The notes under the pieces are model-generated. The model saw nothing but the letters and a program-made list of their open reading frames with translations, did not search any database and was not told the origin of the DNA. From NCBI GenBank assembly GCA_034359265.1, contig CP136894.1, forward strand, positions 31,588,501-31,652,500: 64,000 nt of DNA, given 5' to 3'. Below, in pieces: positions 56,361 through 64,000 of this stretch. Made by a program: the position numbers and the translations under genes. The stretch comes from Canna indica (Eukaryota; Streptophyta; Magnoliopsida; Zingiberales; Cannaceae). Numbering within the stretch: the first letter of the stretch is position 1; each line of letters opens with the position of its first letter.

Positions 56361-59300
56361 TTACAATTGTTCTTCATCATCTGAATAATAGTCTTCGAAT
56401 TCTTCCTCTTCTTCCTCTTCTTCATCTTCTTCATCTCCAGCTTCCTCAATTTCATGATCGTCATCATCAGCATATTCAACTTCTAATTGAATTGACGTTG
56501 TGTCTGCTTCCTCGAGTATTGGAATAATACGATCTACAGCAGGAGGATCATCTTCTTGATAGAAACCATGTGTCATATCAGGTATCAGCTCATTTTCTCC
56601 TACTATCGGATCAATTTTCGCTCTACCTTTTGTCTTACAGACTACACGCCAATCTGCTCTATCTTTATTTCGAGCCGGATACTTCGCGTAATATACTTGT
56701 TTGGCTTGTGATGCCAATATAAAAGGCTCATTTGCTGCCAATTTCGATTTGTAATTAACCTCAACAAGTTTGTATTTTGGATGAACTTTCATGCCCCTTT
56801 CTGTTGTATCGAACCAATGACATCTAAATAGGATCACTGATTTCAAGCCGAAGTAGTGCAACTCTATCACTTCTTCCACCAGTCCATAAAAATCCATATC
56901 ACATTCAACATAGGTTGTCCCTTTCACGCAGACCCCTGCATTCATCGTCTTCTTTGTAAATGAATATTCAACCGTGTGAAATTTATACCCGTTAACAAAA
57001 TATCCGCTATAGCACGACACTAGTCGCGACGGTCCACTAACAAACTCAAATATTCTTTCATCTATTTCAGCTCTGTGATCTTTGCTGTAAGTCTGAATCC
57101 AAGTAGGGAAATCACGATTCCGTAATCTCTCCAATTCTTGATCGTTGTGAATAGAGTATTTTTGCACCATCTCAATGTCAAATATTTCAATGAATTGTTC
57201 AATCTCTGGACAATTGAGTAATACATACAAGTGTGCCAAATGATACTCTTCATCGCTTAAGTGTCGAGATGGACGAGAACCAAAAGCACGACCAGAGTGA
57301 CAAAATATATTTAAACGTCCATCTGAATGTCGAACACCCCCGTCGTCGTTACGTGGAAGACGATCAAATATTGTCTGTACTGTCGATTCAAAGTAAAATG
57401 AGCAGAATGTTAAAATTTCTTGGATGATATACGATTCAGATATTGATCCTTCAACAGCTGCGGTGTTCTTTACTTTTTTCTTCAGACGATTCATGTATCT
57501 TTCAAATAAGTACATCCACCGATATTGAACGGGGCCACCAACTCGTGCCTCGTATGCCAAGTGTATCGGTAGATGCTCCATCGAGTCAAAAAATGCAGGA
57601 GGGAAAAACTGCTCCAGCTTGCATATGATTTCAACAATATTATTTTCAAGTGTTGACATATCTTCGACTCGAAGGACATTTGCACAGATGTTTCTAAAAA
57701 ACATACTTAATTCAGTCAACGGACCCCAAATATTATCAGGTAGAAGATCTCGAAATGCGATCGGAAGTAATCTCTGCATGAATACATGACAATCATGGCT
57801 CTTCATCCCTGATATTTTGCAATCATCGACGTTCACACATCGAGATAAGTTTGAAGCATATCCATCGGGTAATCTGAGTTCTTTTACCCATTGACAAACA
57901 TCTTTGATCTGTTGTTTATTTAACACATATAGGGCCTTCGGTTTCAGATATCGTCCGTTGACCTCTTGTAACTCCAACTCTGGTCTTTTACAAAGTATTT
58001 TCAGATCATGTCGGGCTTTGACATTATCTTTAGTTTTTCCAGAAATATCCATCAAAGTGTTGAAAATATTATCAAACACATTTTTTTCAATGTGCATGAC
58101 ATCTAAATTATGTCGAATCAATAATGAACTCCAATAGGGCAATTCCCAAAAGATACTTTTTTTCACCCAGTTGTGTGTTTGGCCAAAACCTGACACTCTT
58201 TCATTGCGACCAAATACTATATCTGGAAGTGCTGAAACACGTGCTAACATTTGTTCACCAGACAACATCGGTGGTGGCCCATCTCTTTCGACTCTACCCT
58301 TAGTAAATTTATTACGATTCCTTCGATACTGATGATTAACCGGTAGGAATCGACGATGACAATCAAAGAATGAGATTTTTCGTCCGTTCTGAAGACTGGT
58401 TGATTTAGAGTGTTCCATACAATACGGACAAGAGAGTCGGCCGTGAGTGCTCCAACCCGACAATATGCCGTACGCCGGGAAATCATTGATTGTCCACAAG
58501 ACCGCGGCCTTTAAATTGAAGTTTTGCTTCCGATGACAATCATAAGTGACAGCTCCCTCAGTCCACAATGTTTTCAATTCATCTATCAAGGGTCTGAGAA
58601 ATATGTCAATTTCTTTTCGCGGACCCTTAGGACCCGGAATAATCATCGAAAGATAAATAAATTCATCTTTCATGCACATTGACGGTGGCAAATTATAAAC
58701 TGTCAGCAGCACTGGCCAAACTGAATAAGGAGTTGCAGAATGTCCAAACGGATTAAAACCATCTGTGCACAATCCCAATATGATATTTCTAGTATCCCTA
58801 GCAAATGAAGGATAACATGTATCCAAATGTTTCCATGCTTCACTGTCAGATGGATGAGGCATTACTGTATCATCACGACTTCTTGCATGCCAACTCATGT
58901 AGGGGGCTGTCTTTTTCGACATGAATAATCTTTGAAGCCTCGGTGTTAGTGGAAAATACCGAAGCACCTTAAACGGGATATTTTTCTGTCGGACCGATTT
59001 CTTCTCCTTGTAACGAGGGTGTTGACATACAGGGCATTTATCCAACTGCCCATTTTCTTTATAATATAAAATACAATTATTTTGGCACACGTGTATTTTT
59101 TCGTACCCAAGCCCCAATTTTCTCATTAGCTTTTTAGTCTTATAAAAAGTTGGCTCAAACTTGTTATCAGTAGGCAGCATTCCATTAATCAATCCAGCAA
59201 TCCGATCATACGCAACTCCGCTGATATTACAATCGGCCTTGATGTTTAAGAGCTGTGTCATTGCTGAAAACCTAGTGTATTAAGGACAATTCTCATACAA

Positions 59301-59723
59301 AGGTTCATCGGCAGCTTTCAACATCTCATAAAATTCTGCAGCTTCTTTATTCGGTAATTCAATCTCTACCGCAGTTTGTACTTCTGTGATATCAACCGCT
59401 GTAGTATCTGGTGGGACTGATGTCTGAAGAACTGGCCGATCAACATTATCATTCAGGTGGAATTGACCCCCAAGACTATCAAGTATCATAGTTCTATAGG
59501 GATTGCATTGACCGGATGAAGAAGCACCAGCAGAGGAAGATTCACCATATGTCTGAATGACAGGATTGCTCGACGTCCCGACTTCGCGTGACTCCCCGTG
59601 ACAAGTCCATAGAAAATATCTTGGTGCACATCCTTTGGTATATAGATGCAGAGTGACAGTCTCCCGATCCAAAAATCGTCCATTCGAACAAATGCGGCAC
59701 GGACATCGGATTTGATCACCCAT
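56361..59723 (-). pseudogene. CACTA-D tnpD (tnp2 transposase), single in-frame stop
   Basis: From ATG 59723 the frame runs 1,120 codons to 56361, broken only by TAA at 59280-59282 (codon 148). The N-terminal transposase-associated zinc domain has RCPCRICSNGRFLDRETVTL. The tnp2 domain has KLGLGYEKIHVCQNNCILYY, ILGLCTDGFNPFG and LLIRHNLDVMHIEKN; the Asp residues in the last two are conserved across the family and thought to be catalytic. A DUF4218-type part (HLPIHLAYEARVGGPVQYRW) and a DUF4216-type part (VILFRCHWFD, LASQAKQVYYA) follow, then an acidic Glu/Asp tail. The part after the stop has its own ATG at 59261 and could give a 966-residue protein lacking the zinc domain. Confidence 0.9.
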
Positions 59724-59924
59724 GCTAACGAAATACCGATTCGAATAGGCGAAATTTAGGAAGTACGTTACGCCTAATCGAAACTAATTCGTTAAAGCTC
59801 CACGATCAAGACGTCGGTACATCCAACTTCGATCAGCCGACATGATTCTGTCAATCAATGACAATTTCTTTGGTTAATGTCTTTAGGTGAGATTGTCCTA
59901 TTCCATTCGGGATTTATGTTATTC

Positions 59925-60100
59925 GTACTGCACTTACGTTTTTATTTTAACTGTTAACTAATTATTCTAAATTTCGGCAGCATCTCCCTACAGTTCTCCG
60001 AATACGCATATCATCTGGGCGCATATCGGAGAACAAGAGAGATGTTGCCGAAATTTAGAATAATTAGTTAACAGTTAAAATAAAAACGTAAGTGCAGTAC
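59925..60100. repeat. Long inverted repeat upstream of CACTA-D tnpD
   Basis: The arm GTACTGCACTTACG... starting 59925 is repeated in reverse complement and ends CGTAAGTGCAGTAC at about 60100. The arms are about 75 bp and nearly perfect (including TAACTGTTAACTAATTATTC), with a loop of about 20-25 bp around 60010. Weaker complementarity continues outward on both sides. It lies in the tnpD leader or promoter region. Confidence 0.85.
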
Positions 60101-60315
60101 AAATAACTATATTCCCAAATTGTCCAATCAGGGACAATTGAAGAATTGTACGTCGTATAAAAGATCATCTACTTCTTTTACACGAACATACAATCCCCGA
60201 ACGGATCTAAGGTTTTGCTAAATCATATCCGACTCGTCGATGCGTACGTGAAACATATCAACTTGTCGGATGGATGATTATTTTCTAAATGTTTCGAGAC
60301 AGTTCGAGTCCATAT

Positions 60316-60380
60316 TGGACGATTCCGGCGCGCGTCCGAAGTGGACGATTCCGGCGCGCGTCCGAAGTGGATAATTCCGA
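60316..60380. repeat. 26-bp CG-rich tandem repeat
   Basis: TGGACGATTCCGGCGCGCGT plus CCGAAG is present twice in tandem (60316 and 60342), with a third partial copy (TGGATAATTCCGA) at 60368. Confidence 0.85.
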
Positions 60381-60504
60381 AATTAATCTAAACCCTAAAA
60401 ATTAATCTAACAAATTAAACAATTAATCTCAATAATTAATTAACAATTAATTAACAATTAAAAAACAATAAAAAAACAATAAAAAATTATTATTAAACTA
60501 CAAA

Positions 60505-60830
60505 TTCCGGCGCCAGAGTCAGGTGGACTTCGGCGCCGCCGTACAGTGGCCGAACACACTGTCCGGCCAATGTACAAGGTCCGGCGGCGGCCATCGGCCG
60601 ACCGCCGCCGGCCGAAACCCTATTTTTAGGGTTTCGGTCGGATTTTCTACCGGCCGCAACAGAAGAGACGGCCGGCCGGAGGGCACATAACTGACAGTGT
60701 CAGCAGCAGCGGGAGGCGTCGTCGGCGTTAGCAGCGGCGGCAAGAGGCAGAAGAGGAGGCGGCGGCGGTAGCAGCGGGAGGAAGAAGGGGGGCGGGTGCG
60801 ATCTGCGACCTATATAAACTTATCAGCAAC
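60505..60830 (-). promoter_or_regulatory. GC-rich CpG-dense promoter/leader region of CACTA-D
   Basis: Strongly GC-rich (CGGCGGCGGCC, GGCCGGCCGG) in an AT-rich element, between the transposase gene and the subterminal repeats. Well-studied CACTA elements have a GC-rich control region here that is a methylation switch. A TATATAAA box at about 60810 lies on its outer edge. The open frame 60519-60743 is an effect of composition. Confidence 0.5.
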
Positions 60831-61050
60831 GGCTCACTCGCCCGTTAGAAAGCCGTTGCTGATAAGTTATCATCAGCAACGGCTCACTTGTCCGTTAGAA
60901 AGTCGTTGCTGATAATTAACATTATCAACAACGGCTCACGTGTCCGTTAGAAAGCCGTTGCAGATACAACATATCTGCAACGGCTCGGACGGCCGTAAGA
61001 ATGCCGTTGCAAATAGCAATGGCTTGAGCGGCCGTTGCTGAAGACTAAGT
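60825..61050. repeat. CACTA-D right subterminal repeats
   Basis: About ten CAGCAACGGC-type units, with TTAGAAAGCCGTTGCTGATA spacers repeated three times at about 60 bp, before TTTCTAGTAGTG. Confidence 0.9.
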
Positions 61051-61061
61051 TTCTAGTAGTG

Positions 61062-61064
61062 AAG
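61062..61064. repeat. CACTA-D target-site duplication AAG, right copy
   Basis: Partner of 54160-54162. Confidence 0.95.
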
Positions 61065-63393
61065 AGCCTATGCTTTAATTGTGATGATTTTTTTTCCAAG
61101 GGGCACAAATGCAAAAGGTTATTCTGGATTGATTGTATAGTTGAGGAAGAGAATGAACACGAAGATCAACCTGAAATCTCTTTGATGGCATCAGAAGGGA
61201 AACAACAATCCCATACCATGCAAGTTGAAGTGCAAATAGGAGGGATTCCTCTCTGAATGTTGATAGACTCAGGAAGCACACACAACTTTTTGAGTCAGAA
61301 GGTAGTTCAAAAGTTGAGAATGATTACATCTCCCGAAAAGATGAAAATGTAGGTTCAAGTAGCCAATGGCCAAGAATTACAATGTTTGGGATGGTGCCGA
61401 CAGGTTCCGGTATGGTTGGGCCAAGAACTTATAAGTGTGGACTTTTATATTCTACCCTTACATGGATTTGATGGCGTGTTAGGAGTCAGTTGGTTGAGTA
61501 CTTTGGGTCCTATCTATTGGGACTTCAAAAGCATGAGAATGGTCTTCCAAAAAGAAGAAAAAGAGGTTACCTTACGAGGATTGGTGGGCAGTCCTAGCAA
61601 TAGTCAACTTACCATTGCAGTGGCAGAAGGGCAAAATAAAGAGTACCTGACTCAACTCATACAAGAATTTGTAACTCTTTTCGAGGAACCTAAGGGGCTT
61701 CCTCCTTTGAGGAACCATGAACATAAAATTCAGCTTTTGCCTGAAACTGGACCAGTAGCTGTTAGACCTTATAGATACCCCTATCACCAGAAGGAAGAAA
61801 TTGAAAAGCAATGTAGAGTAATGATGTCACAAGGACTGATACGCATGAGTAATTCTCCTTTTTCAGCCCATGTCCTGTTAGTACCTAAACAAGACAAATC
61901 ATGGAGGATGTGTGTGGACTACAGAGCATTGAATGTTGTCACAGTTAAGGATAAATTTCTTATTCCAGTATTAGATGAATTATTAGATGAGTTGCATGAT
62001 TCCACCATCTTTACAAAACTGGACTTGAGGTCGGGGTATCATCAAATTAGGATGGATTGGAATGATGTAAAACAAACTGCTTTCAGAACTCTTCGAGGCC
62101 ATTATGAGTTTTTAGTAATGCCATTTGGATTAACAAATGCCCCATCCACCTTCTAGTCACTAATAAATGACATATTTCAGGATCAATTGAGGAAGTTTGT
62201 GCCTATGTTTTTTGATGAAATTCTCATGTATAGTGCCTCTTTGAAGGATCATTTGCAGCACCTCAAGGTGGTATTCAGTTTATTACGGCAGCATCAACTC
62301 CATCTTAAGTTCTCCAAGTGTACTTTAACAACTAGTCAAGTCTCTTACTTGGGGCATACTATCTCTAAAGATGGAGTTTTAGCGGAACTAGGAAAGATTG
62401 AAGCAATAATGAAATGTCCAAAACCTGCTACAATCAAAGCTTTGAGGAGATTCTTAGGCTTGGCTAGTTATTACAGAAAATTCATCAAAGGATATGACAT
62501 CCTGGCTGCACCATTAACTGCTTTATTGAAGAAAAATGCTTTCAGGTGGAATGAGAAAGCAGAAAGAAGTTTTGAAGATCTTAAACAAGCTCTTTCTACT
62601 ACTCTAGTGCTAAGTTTACCTGATTTCTCAAAAAAGTTTATCATTGAATGTGATGCAAGTGACTCGGGTATTGGAGCAGTCCTGCATCAAGGAGAAGGGC
62701 TCATTGCATATTTTAACAAAGATCTTGCAATTCAATATCAAAAGTTGCCCGCATATGAGAAGGAGTTAATAGGATTGGTGAAAACAGTTAAACATTGGAC
62801 TCCATACTTATGGGGAAAAGCTTTTACAATCAGAACTGATCATTTCAACCTTAAATACTTGCTAGAGCAGAAACTTGTTACAGGACCACAACAAAGGTGG
62901 GTTAGCAAACGGTTGGGGTATGAATGGCTGAAAAAAATAATGTAGTTGCAAATGCATTATCTCGAAGAAATCAAGAAGGAACTTGTTTTATAGTTGTATC
63001 CCATCCTATACTTTCACTATTAGAAGAAATCAGGCAAGAAGTTGCAAATAACCTCGAGATACAAGAATTAAAGCTTCAATGTGAGATAGGAGAGCTCAAT
63101 GACAGATGGAAGATCAAAGATGGATTGTTGTGGTACAAGGGTAGAATCTTTTTACAGGGTTTACCTCACCTATGTCAAAAAATTGTGGCTGCAATACACA
63201 ATGCACATCATGAGGGCTACCAAAAAATTCTTTACAAACTCAAAATTGATTTTTTCTAGACGGGTACGAAGAATGATACAAGACAGTTCATCAAGGCATG
63301 TGATATATGTCAAAGGAATAAAATGAATGCCTACATCCAACAGGTCTGTTATAACCATTATCAGTCCCAAATCATATTTGGAGTGATATATTC
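61065..63393 (+). pseudogene. Ty3/gypsy gag zinc knuckle, protease, RT, RNase H and integrase N-part
   Basis: Gag resumes with the zinc knuckle CFNCDDFFSKGHKCKRLF. Protease active site is MLIDSGSTHNFLS (about 61257). RT blocks: WRMCVDYRALNVVTVKDKF, FTKLDLRSGYHQIRM, YEFLVMPFGLTNAPSTF, and FFDEILMYS, where the usual catalytic DD is DE. RNase H has IIECDASDSGIGAVL and IRTDHFNLKYLLEQ. All of this is one frame with stops at 61254 (TGA), 61350 (TAG) and 62154 (TAG). A frameshift or deletion near 62920 precedes NVVANALSRR and the integrase zinc region (HNAHHEGYQK..., then CDICQRNKM in another frame). Confidence 0.9.
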
Positions 63394-64000
63394 ATGGATT
63401 TTGTGCAAGGGTTGCCACCTTCCCATGGAAAGAATGTTGTGTTAGTAGTGGTGGATAAATTTTCTAAGTATGCTCACTTCTTGGCTCTCACTCATCCTTT
63501 TACCTCTATGGTAATCGCAAAGCTTTTCTTTGACAATGTCTTTAAGATTCATGGTTTACCAATCTCAATTGTGAGTGATAGGGATCCGGTCTTTACTAGC
63601 AAATTTTGGGCCGAACTCTTCAAATTGTGTGGAACTACTCTCAATTACTCATCTGCATATCACCCTCAATCAGATGGACAGACTGAGGCAATCAATAAAT
63701 GCATTGAGATGTACTTAAGGTGTTTCACTAGTGATCAACCCAAAAAATGGGTTCAATGGTTATCTTGGTCCGAATTCTCATACAACACCAGCTATCACTC
63801 CAGCCTTCAAACCACTCCGTTTCAAGTGGTCTATGGAAGACCACCTCCCAAGTTGTTACCTTATGAAAAGAGGACTGCTAGGTTGGACTTAGTTGATGCA
63901 GCCTTACAAGAGAGAGATAAAGAATTAGCAATTATAAAAGACAGACTCATGCAAGCCCAAGCAAAAATGAAAAGTTTCTTTGATTTGAAAAAAAGACAAG
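63394..64000 (+). CDS. Ty3/gypsy integrase core, runs off the window end
   Basis: Open from 63394 to the edge (202 codons). The DDE core is complete: VVVDKFSKYAHF, IVSDRDPVFTSKFWAE and YHPQSDGQTEAINK supply the three acidic residues. FSYNTSYHSSLQTTPFQVVY follows, and a coiled segment (LIKD-like LAIIKDRLMQAQAKMKSFF) leads into the C-terminal domain beyond the window. It is in a different frame from the preceding RNase H, so it is only part of a broken pol gene. The 3' LTR is not in the window. Confidence 0.85.
   Translation, partial: MDFVQGLPPSHGKNVVLVVVDKFSKYAHFLALTHPFTSMVIAKLFFDNVFKIHGLPISIVSDRDPVFTSKFWAELFKLCGTTLNYSSAYHPQSDGQTEAINKCIEMYLRCFTSDQPKKWVQWLSWSEFSYNTSYHSSLQTTPFQVVYGRPPPKLLPYEKRTARLDLVDAALQERDKELAIIKDRLMQAQAKMKSFFDLKKRQ

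Larger units (their letters stand above)
54163..61061 (-). mobile_element. CACTA-D: nearly intact CACTA transposon, 6,899 bp
   Basis: Perfect 12-bp terminal inverted repeats CACTACTAGAAA...TTTCTAGTAGTG with AAG/AAG duplication inside a gypsy gag. Both ends carry subterminal CAGCAACGGC repeats in both orientations. On the minus strand it encodes tnpD (tnp2 transposase, 56361-59723) and downstream a five-exon tnpA-like gene (54779-56291). Each gene has a single premature stop and otherwise full reading frames, so this is the youngest-looking DNA transposon in the window, perhaps still mobile with help in trans. Confidence 0.95.

Noticed and set aside
60519..60743. Pro-rich minus frame in the GC-rich region of CACTA-D
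   Set aside because: Composition artefact in a CpG-rich control region, with no conserved domain.
1..64000. CRISPR arrays, tRNA/rRNA genes, bacterial operons, integrated viral genomes
   Set aside because: Repeat arrays here are transposon subterminal repeats or LTR minisatellites without spacer logic. No tRNA cloverleaf or rRNA segment was recognised, and all pol genes are of LTR-retrotransposon type with no envelope-like gene.

Overview
This window is nuclear DNA from a flowering plant. The mobile elements are plant families: Ty3/gypsy chromovirus-like LTR retrotransposons, CACTA (En/Spm) DNA transposons with tnp2-type transposases, and SIRE-like Ty1/copia solo LTRs. The host fragments they carry also match plant families (CDC48C/NVL ATPase, CBSX6, remorin). 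I see no intact cellular gene, no tRNA or rRNA gene, and nothing bacterial, organellar or CRISPR-like. The species cannot be fixed from the sequence. The window is a stack of transposons inserted into transposons.

Layout. 1-3531: a minus-strand gypsy LTR split by a solo LTR (571-3106, 5-bp target duplication CTCAC). 3532-20897: a large decayed CACTA element (CACTA-A, minus strand) with a spliced tnpA relic (4440-8316) and a tnpD relic (14581-17889). It is split by a complete, non-autonomous, gene-capturing CACTA (CACTA-B, 9302-14286, TSD ATT) that carries pieces of a CDC48C/NVL-like AAA-ATPase gene and of a gene with DnaJ-type zinc motifs. 20898-about 25723: a third CACTA (CACTA-C), 3' end lost, carrying a CBSX6-like first exon and split by a solo LTR (22020-23474, TSD TAGAT). 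25732-26016: a fold-back MITE with 8-bp TSD. 26282-30303: a minus-strand chromovirus pol relic joined by deletion to an LTR. 30304-33860: a subterminal-repeat element, exon-like pieces, a minisatellite and a GRF-zinc-finger pseudogene.

33861-50170: a roughly 290-bp satellite array interrupted by a 15.2-kb gypsy complex: LTR1 (34453-36966), a decayed gag-pro-pol split by a SIRE-like solo LTR (37056-38637, TSD GGGTT) and by a solo LTR of the gypsy family itself (40806-43374, TSD TGTGG), then LTR3 (45347-48312) with a second gag-protease fragment. 50163-51410: a probable Pack-MULE-like segment with a remorin-type fragment. 52930-64000: another Ty3/gypsy element running off the window, whose gag is split at 54162/61062 by a nearly intact CACTA (CACTA-D, 54163-61061, TSD AAG).

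How the genes work together: only CACTA-D resembles a recently mobile unit. It has a five-exon tnpA-like gene and a 1,120-codon tnpD frame, each broken by one premature stop, plus matched termini and subterminal CAGCAACGGC repeats. All other coding remnants are heavily decayed. In one pol relic, seven of eight in-frame stops are TAG at former CAG or TGG codons, as expected from deamination of methylated cytosine.
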